Assembly (NCBI RefSeq): GCF_017426725.1
Contig: NZ_JAERMS010000006.1
Location: 1-33,742 of the forward strand
Reading direction: 5' to 3'
Origin: Prevotella illustrans
GTDB lineage: Bacteria; Bacteroidota; Bacteroidia; Bacteroidales; Bacteroidaceae
DNA length: 33,742 bases
This document shows, piece by piece, positions 15,170 through 23,562 of the stretch. Below the pieces are notes generated by a model. The model saw only the letters and a list, made by a program, of their open reading frames with translations, was not told the origin of the DNA and searched no databases. Position 1 is the first letter of the stretch; every line of letters starts with the position of its first letter. The translations under genes and the position numbers were made by a program.

Positions 15170-17218
15170 TCATTCAGAGTTATTCATAATAATCTCTAAC
15201 ATATTTTTTTGATGACGGACCATATCTTCTACGTCCCATTCTAAGCCAAATGGACGTTTCTTTTTCTCGTCTTTAATACCGTTATTGTAATTATCTTGGC
15301 ATATCTGCAACATAATTCTGAACTTTAAGGAAGCAACACTCACCTGATTGGACTTTATATCAAGATAGCGATTCTTTTTATCAATTGGATTCCAGTTTGA
15401 GCCAGAACTATTTGCATCAGAACCTATCATGGCAAAATTACCATAGCAGTTTATATCATGCGTACTAATTGGCATATTGTCTCCAGCCTTAGCTTGCGGA
15501 TAATAATGCTCCAAACTTTTTCTAGTTCGAGAGAAATAGAAGTTATTGAAAGCATCCAACTCAAAATCACCACAACCTAATGAATTGAAAAAATCTTTTC
15601 GATTACGAGAATTCTTCTTTGCTTTGTTACCTCGCAGTTCAACAACATATTTCTTCCAAAGCTTATAATCTGTATAATTAAATACATACAAAGGTATATT
15701 GCATGAGCCGATGGGGTAGATACGATTGAAGTCCCGATTCACTTCTTCTAATTCAACATTCAATTCACCATTATTAAAAATAGTCTCATCAAAACTATTT
15801 GGCTTCGGCTGATTTATGTCGTTGAGTTTACTTGCATCGAGATACACTTCAAAGAAATACTTATCAGCCAGTTTTCTTAAGAATTCCACATAATTATTAA
15901 GGTCCCAATCCTCAAACAAGTGGTATAAACAATAGAACAGATAGTTTTTTCTTTGCTTAGGTGTGAAAGCGACTTCAAACATAGACAATAATTGAATAAC
16001 CTCATTTTGTTGTGCCTTATTGTCCTCATACAAATCCTTTAGATAAGCAGCCTTACTACCTTTCTTGTAAAAATATTGCAACTTCCATGGATTCTCAATG
16101 GCTCTATCTTCACTATTGGCGTGATGTATTATATAGTTATCAAGATAGTACTTAGCCAAAAGAAGGTTGTATGCGAAGTCTTTGACAAAGTCTGGAGTAA
16201 GGCGTACTTTTTCAAACTCCTTGATTAGTTCCTTGTCATCAAGCGTGAAACTCAAAGGGTCAAAATCATCTTCGTTCCGCATCCTCGTAATCTTCAGTAC
16301 AATGAGCAGGAAGTTCGGAAAGTCTATTATGGGCTGGAAACGATCGTTTATGTCATCTTCTTCCTTCTTTTCTATCTTTTTTATAGGTGTATTTAAAAGA
16401 TCTGAAATAGTTTTCATCCCCAATGATAAAGATGAATCCACATTAGAATTCGGAAAGTCGTTGAAAGATTTTATATCAAAACTGCCCATTGTTTTACCAA
16501 AGACACTTGTCATCCCAGGAAGCTTCTGCTGAATATAGAAACTCATGTCACTACAAGCCTCCCATATACGACTAAACTTCTCCATAGCTTCTTCATTGCC
16601 AATTAGTTGCTCACAGAGTTTGGCTTTTACTATTTCGTGCTTTTCTAACTGCTCACCGCGAGAGTTCATAACTTCAAAATAGTGATTCAAATCTACGTCT
16701 TTCGGCACACGATAATGGATGATATGCACCTTGTCCAAGAAAAAAGACTTAAAAGATTCAATATCAGCATTCTTGTCACCGACAATCTCGTTGAGTGCTT
16801 CCTTTGCATAATGGAAGCCATTAAGAATACCCATATCGTTTTCATCACCAAACGCAGGCATTTTTTTTATTGTCGCTGCCGAAACTTTTCTTGCAGAATA
16901 AGTAAGAGTATTTGGAATATCCTTTATGTCCAATGCCTTTAGGATAATGTAGATTGTTGTCAATCGCTGTTGTCCGTCAATAACTTCATAAATATTATCA
17001 TCTCGCTTGTATGTGACAAGAGTACCTATATAATAAACAGGCTTTTCCAACGAATCATATACATCCTTTATCAAGGCGTATATTTCTTCACGTCCCCAGG
17101 CATAATTACGCTGATAGATAGGTATCTTGTATAATATAGAAGCCCCTCTTTTTGAGAAATAGATATCATGAATAGAGCACTCTTCAAGAATATTATTCAA
17201 ATCTTTCATTGTCTTCAA
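15170..17218 (-). CDS. DUF262-DUF1524 protein (GmrSD-like)
   Basis: 682 residues. The N-terminal DUF262 (ParB/sulfiredoxin-like nucleotide-using) domain has IPIYQRNYAW (32-41) and EVIDGQQRLTTIY (78-90). The C-terminal end has the DUF1524 His-Me-finger signature SLEHYYPQ (His571) and a following CYGNFAMIGSDANSSGSNWNP block. This is the domain order of GmrSD, a Type IV restriction enzyme that cleaves glucosylated phage DNA using NTP; its target here is unknown. The helical middle (about 200-520) is typical. Its start overlaps the upstream DUF262 gene by 4 nt, so the two are coupled and probably act together. Confidence 0.85.
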   Translation of the reverse strand: MKTMKDLNNILEECSIHDIYFSKRGASILYKIPIYQRNYAWGREEIYALIKDVYDSLEKPVYYIGTLVTYKRDDNIYEVIDGQQRLTTIYIILKALDIKDIPNTLTYSARKVSAATIKKMPAFGDENDMGILNGFHYAKEALNEIVGDKNADIESFKSFFLDKVHIIHYRVPKDVDLNHYFEVMNSRGEQLEKHEIVKAKLCEQLIGNEEAMEKFSRIWEACSDMSFYIQQKLPGMTSVFGKTMGSFDIKSFNDFPNSNVDSSLSLGMKTISDLLNTPIKKIEKKEEDDINDRFQPIIDFPNFLLIVLKITRMRNEDDFDPLSFTLDDKELIKEFEKVRLTPDFVKDFAYNLLLAKYYLDNYIIHHANSEDRAIENPWKLQYFYKKGSKAAYLKDLYEDNKAQQNEVIQLLSMFEVAFTPKQRKNYLFYCLYHLFEDWDLNNYVEFLRKLADKYFFEVYLDASKLNDINQPKPNSFDETIFNNGELNVELEEVNRDFNRIYPIGSCNIPLYVFNYTDYKLWKKYVVELRGNKAKKNSRNRKDFFNSLGCGDFELDAFNNFYFSRTRKSLEHYYPQAKAGDNMPISTHDINCYGNFAMIGSDANSSGSNWNPIDKKNRYLDIKSNQVSVASLKFRIMLQICQDNYNNGIKDEKKKRPFGLEWDVEDMVRHQKNMLEIIMNNSE

Positions 17219-18723
17219 TTTTTATAGAAACCATTTGTTTGGAAAAAATACAGATAGTTTTCATACACACCATCTTTCTCGTCCTTTAGATTCTTCAATG
17301 TTTCACCATCGCCATTATACTCGTAGCATTCCTGCGCCCAACCATCTTTAATGTCATCATTTGAAAGCGGGTTAAGCTTGTCTGCCAAAGCACTCAGTAA
17401 TGAAGTCGGTGTATCTTGCTTAGCAATCAGTTTATACATATTAAATGTATTGATCTTTTCACTCCACCCCATAATGTAGTTTTGTGCAGAAAGCCAACCA
17501 AGATTAGTATATTGTGCTCTCAAGGAATAAGCCCAAATGAATGCGTATATGACAAATTGTTCAAACAAGTCAATATCTTCTTTTGTCGGATATGTCTCTG
17601 GGCAGAATCTGTCAACGTAAAGCAGAATAGAGGTGTCAAACATCAGACGTGTTATACCATTACCTATTCCTTTTTTGAAGTGCCGGTCTAATGTTTTAAC
17701 TATTATATTGTCATTGATATAGAATCCCTCATACTTATTGTTATTCTGAATATCTTTTAGTATATTATAATAGTGCTTTGTATATTCAAAAAACGGCTTA
17801 CCGGCAATTATCGGTGTGTCTAATTGGAACGCATTTACATTCCGAGTACCTGAGACAAAAGGCATTGCAGAAGAATTGACCATATCTGCATAGCAATAGG
17901 CACTCTTGTAGAATTGGGCATAAGGCGTTCTTGCTGAACAAGTAACACCTTTGAACATATGGATGTTATGCTCATTCAAGATATTAGCTTTGTTGCCTGC
18001 TACCCATTCTTTGATACGATATAGGTAATTACCAAAGAAATCAGCTAAATCTCTTTGTGAAACCTGTTCCCAATCCTTTACTATTCTTTCTGTTTCATCC
18101 TCGCTGATGTTATTCATCTCGCGTAGATGGTATGCTTTCAACAAATCATGAGGATAAAGAGCTTTACCCCGTGCATTTTGAGAGTCAAAAAACTGAAAAG
18201 CTTCAGACACATCGGTGGTTATCACAACAATCAACTCACACCTGTTCTCAATATAATCCTTAAGATGCTCCATCTCCCGTTGATATTCAACTGCCGAATC
18301 ATTGTCTTCCAACTTTAATCCAACCCTACGGAAAAGTGCATTATAGTTGTTAGCGATATTATGATCATTGTATGTATTGTCATATATCTTTTGTCTCAAA
18401 AGCTCGATACTATTTTCTCCTAATGCCGTCAGAAGAAGAGAGAAAGTAATGATGCGTTGCTGTCCATCAACAATATCATATTGTCCCTTTTCCTTTGTTT
18501 TGTGAAGGATAAGCGTACCAACCCTGTATCTTTCCTTATTACTATTCTTGGCATCAATAATATCATCGAGCAATTGTATGGCATTCCGAGCTGTCCATTT
18601 GTATGGACGCTGGTAAAGAGGCACACATAGCTCTACATCCTTGATAGGCTCCTCGCAATTCGTTATGGTTTTGCGAAGTAGCAAATCGCCTATAGTAGTT
18701 ATTGATAATGTTAAACTATTCAT
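17215..18723 (-). CDS. DUF262 protein without a nuclease domain
   Basis: 502 residues. The DUF262 motifs are intact: VPLYQRPYKW (34-43) and DIVDGQQRIITFSLLL (83-98). The rest is helical, and I find no H-x-x-P type DUF1524 motif at the C-terminus, so this partner has the nucleotide-site domain but apparently no His-Me-finger nuclease. It overlaps the DUF262-DUF1524 gene by 4 nt. A two-gene DUF262 arrangement with one nuclease-bearing and one nuclease-free member suggests a heteromeric complex, by inference. Confidence 0.85.
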   Translation of the reverse strand: MNSLTLSITTIGDLLLRKTITNCEEPIKDVELCVPLYQRPYKWTARNAIQLLDDIIDAKNSNKERYRVGTLILHKTKEKGQYDIVDGQQRIITFSLLLTALGENSIELLRQKIYDNTYNDHNIANNYNALFRRVGLKLEDNDSAVEYQREMEHLKDYIENRCELIVVITTDVSEAFQFFDSQNARGKALYPHDLLKAYHLREMNNISEDETERIVKDWEQVSQRDLADFFGNYLYRIKEWVAGNKANILNEHNIHMFKGVTCSARTPYAQFYKSAYCYADMVNSSAMPFVSGTRNVNAFQLDTPIIAGKPFFEYTKHYYNILKDIQNNNKYEGFYINDNIIVKTLDRHFKKGIGNGITRLMFDTSILLYVDRFCPETYPTKEDIDLFEQFVIYAFIWAYSLRAQYTNLGWLSAQNYIMGWSEKINTFNMYKLIAKQDTPTSLLSALADKLNPLSNDDIKDGWAQECYEYNGDGETLKNLKDEKDGVYENYLYFFQTNGFYKN

Positions 18724-18804
18724 AATATGAGTATTAGTTATATGTGTTTACACATCGTAATCCGAACCATGGTAAAAGATCTGTATAACAACTGAAACAT
18801 CATT

Positions 18805-20082
18805 TTATATGTTTTTATCTACAATCTTACTCAATTCCTCTTCAACTTCCTCTACCGTAGGCAGAGCCGATTTCAAATTCTCAGGAATAGCTTTTGAGAG
18901 TTGATAATCACTCACACCTATTGGCTGGTCGTAACCAGAGAGAGCATATTGCGCCACTACTTTGTCGCCACCATTGCAGAGGAGCAAGCCGATTGTCTTG
19001 TTGTCGTGTTCGCCACGGAGGGTATCGTCCACTACATTGATGTAGAAGTTCAGTTGTCCCATATATTCGGGCTTGAATGGTGTCGCTTTAAGTTCGATAA
19101 CTACGTATGCGTGTAGTTGGATATTATAGAGAATAAGGTCGGCATAGAAATCAGAATCGCCCACTTCGAAATGCTTCTGTTGTGCAACAAAAGCAAAGCC
19201 ATTACCCATTTCCAGAAGATACTTGGTAATGTGTGAAACCAATTGCCGTTCAACGTCTCGTTCTGCCATTTTATCTGTTTGCCCCATTATATCAAAGATG
19301 TAAGGGTCTTTCATCAGATAGTTGGCAAGGTCGCTTTGTGGTTTGGGTAATCGTACAGAGAAGTTGCTCACTTTCTTTGCCGTAATCTGCCGAGCGAAAA
19401 GGTTGGTTTCAATTTGCATTTGCAGAACATTGCTGCTCCAACCATTGGCAACTGCCTGTGTGATATACCAATAGCGTTCACCTAAAGGTAGTTTGCTATT
19501 AAGTAAAATTACATGGCTTGCCCAGTTCGTGCGAACTACGGCTGAGTGCTTGAAGATTTCTTCTATCCGGCTGATATTACAGTGATAGATAGCTGATAGC
19601 GTTTCTGAAACCTCTCCTAATTGTGCAAGAGGTTCTTGCGTATTTATCTCTCCCTGAATACTTGCTGCTTGTATTTGCGCAAGAGGCTCTTGCGTAAATT
19701 GATTGAGTTCGTTTGTTAGTTGTAATACGTTATCAACAGAAGGACTATTGAGTAATTCTTCAATCTTACCCATTTCTATTAGAACCTCCATTGGATAAGC
19801 CTTTGCGAACTGGCACATATAGATAAGGTTACGGGTGGAATACCCCTTCTTATCTGCATATTGTGAGCGTATCGCCTTGGATAAGTTGTCAATGACTTTG
19901 CTTCCCCAACCTTCTTTCTTTTGGAGGTAGAGAATGAAATGCCCTACTTTCCAATAATGGAAGAGCATATCAGCATTAGCCGAAGCAATCACGCGCACTT
20001 GGGTCTGCTCTAAATCAGAGCCAATAGCACGCACTATGGGCGAAAAATCCTGTTTGTCGGTGTTCTTTATATCGTTGCTCAT
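18805..20082 (-). CDS. DUF1016 (YhcG-like) PD-(D/E)XK nuclease
   Basis: 425 residues. The N-terminal DUF1016_N domain contains FHYWKVGHFI, GWGSKVIDNLSKAIR and FSTRNL-like YSTRNLIYMCQFA. The C-terminal nuclease domain has D315 in DFYADLILYN, E330 and K332 in VVIELKAT, then GQLNFYINVVD, a complete catalytic set. Residues 130-136 and 148-154 repeat TQEPLAQ in a low-constraint linker. Members are frequent beside restriction systems and in defence islands; the biochemical target is not established. It lies 11 nt after the integrase gene and in the same direction. A relic of a second copy is at 15002-15107. Confidence 0.88.
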   Translation of the reverse strand: MSNDIKNTDKQDFSPIVRAIGSDLEQTQVRVIASANADMLFHYWKVGHFILYLQKKEGWGSKVIDNLSKAIRSQYADKKGYSTRNLIYMCQFAKAYPMEVLIEMGKIEELLNSPSVDNVLQLTNELNQFTQEPLAQIQAASIQGEINTQEPLAQLGEVSETLSAIYHCNISRIEEIFKHSAVVRTNWASHVILLNSKLPLGERYWYITQAVANGWSSNVLQMQIETNLFARQITAKKVSNFSVRLPKPQSDLANYLMKDPYIFDIMGQTDKMAERDVERQLVSHITKYLLEMGNGFAFVAQQKHFEVGDSDFYADLILYNIQLHAYVVIELKATPFKPEYMGQLNFYINVVDDTLRGEHDNKTIGLLLCNGGDKVVAQYALSGYDQPIGVSDYQLSKAIPENLKSALPTVEEVEEELSKIVDKNI

Positions 20083-20093
20083 TGTGAAATCTA

Positions 20094-21386
20094 TTATAAC
20101 TGATTGAACTTACTCATAGCATTCGCCTTGATGTCGTCTGCAATATCAATGTAGGGTTTCATTGCCTTGTAGTCGCTATGTCCTGTCCACTTCATCACCA
20201 CCTGCGGAGGAATGCCCAAAGCGAGGGCGTTACAGATGAACGTTCTGCGACCAGCGTGCGTGCCAAGCAAAGCGTATTTAGGCGTAACATCGTCTATGCG
20301 CTCATTGCCTTTGTAGTAAGTTTGGCGCACAGGCTCGTCAATCCCTGCCATTTCTGCCAATTCTTTGAGATAATCGTTCATCTTCTGATTGGTAATCACA
20401 GGCAAGACCTTATCATTTTCAAACGCCACATCCTTGTACTTGTCAAGAATCGCTTTGCTGTGGTTGTTCAGCTCGATAATCAGGCTATCGGAAGTCTTGA
20501 CCGTTGTAACCTCAATATGGTCGTCTTTAATATCACTTCTGCGGAGGTTGAATACATCCGAATAGCGCAAACCAGTGAAGCATTGGAAGAGGAAAACATC
20601 ACGCACACGTTCGAGAGCCTGCTTGTTGAAAGGGATTTTGAACTCTCGGAGACGGTTGAGTTCGTCCCAAGTGAGAAAGATGATTTTCTTTTGGGTACTC
20701 TTGAGTTTAGGCTTATAACTATCGTAGGCGTTGTTTTGATGCACACCTTTCTTGAAAGCCCAGCGCAAAAACCATTTCAAGAAACTCAATTGCTTGCCAA
20801 TGGTTGTGTTGCGCATCTCCTTTACATCACGCAGATAACCCACATAGTCATTCAAGCCTCGCTCATCAAAGAACTCAAAGGTAAGTCCTTCACGAAAGTT
20901 GGTCAAATGATTTTTCACGGCTGCAAATTTCTCAAACGTGGAGTCCGTCCAATTGTTCTGACGTCCACAATCCTCGACAAAATCATCAAACACCTGAAAG
21001 AAATCACAAGGCAACGCTTCTTTCTTTGGCTTAGGTTCTTCGCTCACAGGTTTGCGCAAAGCATTGAAAGCCTCCTTTATCTGTTCGGGCGTTGGCATTA
21101 CGTCCTCTACCTCAAACCTCTTAAAGATTGACTGTATTTCCGTGTAATACTCCAAGAGCGAAGCATTGATTTCAGAAGCCGATTGTTTTAACTTGTTGCT
21201 ACAACCATTCTTCACACGCTGCTTATCTGCATCCCATTTGGCAGCATCAATGCGATAGCCAGTGGTGAACTCAATCCGCTTGGACGCAAAATTAACGCGC
21301 ATACGAATAGGTACGTTCTCTGTGATAAGAACTCCATCCTTCTTCCTGCTCTCCAATGTGAAGATGATATTCCGTTTGATGTTCAT
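20094..21386 (-). CDS. Tyrosine integrase of the tRNA-Ser island
   Basis: 430 residues, full length for Bacteroidales integrases. It has an arm-type DNA-binding domain (about 1-95), a SAM-like core-binding domain (about 125-215) and a catalytic domain with R274 (TGLRYSD), H377-x-x-R380 (THAGRRTF), H403 (WTGHSD) and nucleophile Y412 (MKPYID). All catalytic residues are present, so it should be active. It lies 160 bp from attR. With the 13-bp core in tRNA-Ser this suggests an IntN2-like specificity. No separate excisionase gene is next to it; the DUF3853 protein is a candidate. Confidence 0.93.
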   Translation of the reverse strand: MNIKRNIIFTLESRKKDGVLITENVPIRMRVNFASKRIEFTTGYRIDAAKWDADKQRVKNGCSNKLKQSASEINASLLEYYTEIQSIFKRFEVEDVMPTPEQIKEAFNALRKPVSEEPKPKKEALPCDFFQVFDDFVEDCGRQNNWTDSTFEKFAAVKNHLTNFREGLTFEFFDERGLNDYVGYLRDVKEMRNTTIGKQLSFLKWFLRWAFKKGVHQNNAYDSYKPKLKSTQKKIIFLTWDELNRLREFKIPFNKQALERVRDVFLFQCFTGLRYSDVFNLRRSDIKDDHIEVTTVKTSDSLIIELNNHSKAILDKYKDVAFENDKVLPVITNQKMNDYLKELAEMAGIDEPVRQTYYKGNERIDDVTPKYALLGTHAGRRTFICNALALGIPPQVVMKWTGHSDYKAMKPYIDIADDIKANAMSKFNQL

Positions 21387-21546
21387 ATCTTCGGGTGTAT
21401 TGATTTATGCACCCAAAGTTACACCCTAAAAATGATATTACCAAAGATTTTCCGTGAAATCTCATTTTATTAACATTTCTCATAAATACCTATATAACAA
21501 TGAATTGATGATATGTGATAGCCCGTGATAGTTCGAGAGAAAGAGC

Positions 21547-21559
21547 CTCTCTCTCCGCT
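21547..21559 (+). repeat. attR core: second copy of the 13-bp repeat
   Basis: CCTCTCTCTCCGC, identical to 1861-1873 in the tRNA-Ser 3' end and in the same orientation. Outside the core the two flanks differ, except for a shared GTTCGA a few bases upstream that echoes the tRNA T arm. This marks the right boundary of the island. Confidence 0.9.
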
Positions 21560-21575
21560 TCGTACAGCGAGTTAA

Positions 21576-21608
21576 ATCCCTAAGTTTCAACAACTTAGGG
21601 ATTTTTTA
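21576..21608 (+). terminator. Displaced terminator of tRNA-Ser
   Basis: AATCCCTAAGTT (21576-21587) pairs perfectly with AACTTAGGGATT (21593-21604), loop TCAAC, followed by TTTTTT. It is a strong intrinsic terminator 17 nt after attR, where the tRNA's own terminator would lie once the island is removed. Confidence 0.85.
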
Positions 21609-21624
21609 TTTCCATTTATTTATT

Positions 21625-21672
21625 TCTTGACCCACTTTTTGACCCAGTTCTTGACCCACTTTTTGACCCACT
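21625..21672. repeat. Four tandem 12-bp repeats, TT(C/T)TTGACCCA(C/G)
   Basis: Units TTCTTGACCCAC, TTTTTGACCCAG, TTCTTGACCCAC, TTTTTGACCCAC run without gaps. A 12-bp period keeps frame, and on the minus strand it could be read as repeated KVGQ/ELGQ or as SGSK/SGSR, but no convincing gene surrounds it. It may be a protein-binding array or a remnant of a coding tail. Confidence 0.8.
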
Positions 21673-21828
21673 TTTACTCCGAACACTTTTTAACATGAAA
21701 TTGTTTTTAATCCGTGTAAACATTTTTCAGCGTGTATTTACTTATTGATTATCAACATTTTACGCAATTAATCAAAAAGGTGGATTTGAACCTTTGTTAT
21801 CAATCATTTCATTCGTCTTGTCAGAACG

Positions 21829-22074
21829 CTATCTACCATTCCCTTTTTCTTGCTTTCCCTCCTGTCTTTCCTTTTTTGACCGTATCAATTCTCCAGCCTT
21901 TATGATAGCCTTCTTGTTAAGGACTACACCGCCCTTGCTAAGACCTATACGTTCCAGTGAAGATTGTCTGATGCCAATGTCATCTGCTGAAAGCACGCTG
22001 TATATGGCTGGGATGGAGCCGAAGTAATAACTCTTCCTTCCCTGGATAAGTTGCACATGAATAACCTTTGTCAT
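21829..22074 (-). CDS. Small conserved-looking basic protein
   Basis: 81 residues from the ATG at 22074; an ATG at 22098 would add eight poorly charged residues. The sequence begins MTKVIHVQLIQGRKSYYFGSI, with short beta strands, a helix (DDIGIRQSSLERIG) and a Lys/Arg-rich tail (SKKERQEGKQEKG). I believe proteins of this type recur on Bacteroidales mobile elements, but I cannot name the family. A reverse-facing -7 box (22217-22224) in leader 1 would be its promoter. Confidence 0.65.
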   Translation of the reverse strand: MTKVIHVQLIQGRKSYYFGSIPAIYSVLSADDIGIRQSSLERIGLSKGGVVLNKKAIIKAGELIRSKKERQEGKQEKGNGR

Positions 22075-22187
22075 AATCTTCTTATAATTTTGTCTCACTT
22101 CAAAATTACAAAATAGTTACTATATACGATATTTTGAATGATTTTATTTCAAAAACCTAATCATGATTAGTTTTCTGCTATTCTATA

Positions 22188-22440
22188 GGAGACTGTCTGG
22201 TTTCCATTTTCCTTTGCAAAGTTAGCAAGGTCGGCAGAACGCAAAGTATCGCCATACTATTTGAGAAGATTTTCATAGCAGCCTTCCTCAAATCAAAGAT
22301 TTGGGTTTTCCATGAAAATCTTCCCAAATTACTTTGTTTATCTACCTGCTGACCTTGCTCCCTCTGGCACGTAAAATTAGAAATCCCGACAGTCTCCTGC
22401 TGCAAAACAGCAAAGAACTAAAGGGAAATGTATCACTTAA
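22188..22440 (+). ncRNA. Long structured leader, copy 1
   Basis: A ~210-nt hairpin closed by GGAGACTGTC (22188-22197) with GACAGTCTCC (22388-22397). Inside, GCAAGGTCGGCAG (22225-22237) pairs with CTGCTGACCTTGC (22346-22358), GAAGATTTTCAT (22265-22276) with ATGAAAATCTTC (22312-22323), and the tip CAAATC-AAA-GATTTG (22289-22303). A small hairpin GCTG-CAAAA-CAGC (22399-22411) and the box AACTAAAGGGAAATGTATCAC (from 22416) follow. The gene starts at 22453. A short ATG frame inside the box (22428, MYHLK...) overlaps the start out of frame. Confidence 0.65.
22217..22224 (-). promoter_or_regulatory. Reverse-facing -7 box in leader 1
   Basis: The minus strand reads TAACTTTG, with a TTTG 17 nt upstream. 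It points to the 81-residue gene at 21829-22074. Leaders 2 and 3 have the same reverse-facing box (TACCTTTG) at the matching place. Confidence 0.5.
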
Positions 22441-22452
22441 AGCATCACGATT

Positions 22453-22782
22453 ATGGATATTTCAAACAGAGAAATGGTTTTAACGTCATTAGGGTTTTTC
22501 AAGAACGACTATCAACTTGATAACTTTCGCTCCAACTTTGGCTATGACTGGACGGACGAGGATTTGAACGAGGCTATCGACACCGCAGGGTACGACCTTT
22601 CCAACGTGCGCAACTTCTTGATGGAAACACTTTGGCTAAAGGTGATAGAAGAATATGTAGACTATAGAGGTTGTGAGCGTGAAATGTTTGATTGTTATGT
22701 GAACGGCACACTTGACACACACTTCTATTTCAATCATTCAGAGGTACAATGCACCGAGGATATAGAAGAACTCTTGAACTAA
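22453..22782 (+). CDS. Acidic orphan protein, operon 1 gene 1
   Basis: 109 residues, strongly acidic (many Asp and Glu; C-terminal TEDIEELLN), helical, with the aromatic-rich segment NFRSNFGYDWTDEDLNEAIDTAGYDLSNVRNFLMETLW. No signal peptide or membrane helix, and no family I recognise. It follows leader 1; the ATG at 22453 fits the spacing of gene starts after the leaders in the other two operons. Small acidic proteins near a mobile element's replication region can mimic DNA or block host defences, but nothing in the sequence proves that here. Confidence 0.75.
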   Translation: MDISNREMVLTSLGFFKNDYQLDNFRSNFGYDWTDEDLNEAIDTAGYDLSNVRNFLMETLWLKVIEEYVDYRGCEREMFDCYVNGTLDTHFYFNHSEVQCTEDIEELLN

Positions 22783-22792
22783 ACAGAACATC

Positions 22793-22830
22793 AGACACTC
22801 GCCAAGTAGCACCCTATTTGGCAAGTGTCT
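22793..22830 (+). terminator. Intercistronic hairpin
   Basis: AGACACTCGCCAA (22793-22805) pairs with TTGGCAAGTGTCT (22818-22830) with one mismatch. It sits between the first two genes of operon 1, 17 nt before the next start, and lacks a T-tract, so partial termination or RNA processing is likelier than full termination. Confidence 0.5.
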
Positions 22831-22846
22831 ATAAAAATAAGATAAA

Positions 22847-23551
22847 ATGGAAAATCTATTTGACACATTGGTAGCCAAACTCCGTAAAGGCATCGTTTCT
22901 TTCGTTTACAAGAAAAAGGACGGCACAGAACGCTATGCGTGTGGAACCTTGTATGGCATCGGACATACCATAAAGGGGAAATCAAAGCATCATCAGTGCA
23001 ATTATACCCTTGCTTACTATGATGTGGACTGCAAGGGCTGGAGGTCATTTGTCATAGAGAACCTTGTGGAGGTGGGTGAACTTCGACAGGAGACCATGGA
23101 CGAGCATCACGACATCTGCCTTGCGCTTGTTGTAAAGCTCAAGGAAAAGATGAAGAAAGAGGGTAAGACAGCCTTCGCTTATCATAAGGCAGATGGAACT
23201 ATCAGATATGCACATGGCATTCTGTCTGACGGCATAGATGTTTCGGGAAGATATTTTGTCTATTTCGATACCGACAAGGGCGAAGAGCGCAAGTTTCGCA
23301 TTGACGCTTTTATCGGCATCGGTGAACCAAAAGATTTGGAAGGCTACTGCATATCTTCTTTTGAGAAGACCACGGACAATAAAGCGTACAACGATTTTGG
23401 CACTTTGGACATCAAGTCTATTCTTGCCAAGCGAGGTGTGGCGATTGAGGACACAGAGAACTTTATGGTCATAGACTTGCTACCCGAACTTAATAAGGCG
23501 CAGTTGAAAGACCTAATCTGCAAAGCTACAGAAAGGCTTGCATCACTCTAA
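22847..23551 (+). CDS. Tandem SH3-barrel (WYL_2/DUF2693-like) protein
   Basis: 234 residues with two copies of one beta-barrel unit. Unit 1 (about 16-80) has VSFVYKKKDGTERYACGTLYGI...YYDVDCKGWRSFVIENLVEVGE; unit 2 (about 100-165) has TAFAYHKADGTIRYAHGILSDGI...YFDTDKGEERKFRIDAFIGIGE. The pattern (K-ADGT-RYA-GtL ... YFD... R.F...) matches the small SH3-fold proteins common in Bacteroidales mobile elements, usually single-domain. The C-terminal ~60 residues are a separate acidic helical tail. The function of the family is not known to me; nucleic-acid binding is possible from the fold. Confidence 0.75.
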   Translation: MENLFDTLVAKLRKGIVSFVYKKKDGTERYACGTLYGIGHTIKGKSKHHQCNYTLAYYDVDCKGWRSFVIENLVEVGELRQETMDEHHDICLALVVKLKEKMKKEGKTAFAYHKADGTIRYAHGILSDGIDVSGRYFVYFDTDKGEERKFRIDAFIGIGEPKDLEGYCISSFEKTTDNKAYNDFGTLDIKSILAKRGVAIEDTENFMVIDLLPELNKAQLKDLICKATERLASL

Positions 23552-23562
23552 TCAAAGGTAAT

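Larger units (their letters stand above)
1861..21559. mobile_element. NBU2-like mobilizable genomic island in tRNA-Ser
   Basis: A segment of ~19.7 kb bounded by the 13-bp direct repeat. It carries its own integrase (20094-21386), a relaxase/MobC pair with a candidate oriT, and a primase and ATPase, but no conjugation pore genes, so it would need a helper element to transfer. The rest is mostly defence-type cargo: orphan/RhuM/TOTE operon, restriction-modification set, DUF262 pair and DUF1016 nuclease. A second strong terminator lies just past the right end at 21576, where the original tRNA terminator should be displaced to. The boundaries are seen directly; mobility is inferred from gene content. 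Confidence 0.88.
21387..21828. other. Right island end and junction, no gene
   Basis: It holds GGGTGTA/TGCACCC/TTACACCC motifs (21393-21426), the attR core (21547-21559), the displaced terminator (21576-21608), a 12-bp tandem repeat (21625-21672) and AT-rich DNA (21680-21828) where I see nothing definite. Confidence 0.6.

Noticed and set aside
20178..21131. 317-codon plus-strand frame
   Set aside because: Antisense shadow of the integrase, which has a complete catalytic residue set.
21625..21672. CRISPR-like tandem repeat
   Set aside because: Units are 12 bp and gapless, without spacers.
21794..22027. 77-codon plus-strand frame
   Set aside because: Opposite a minus-strand frame with better composition and a matching promoter.
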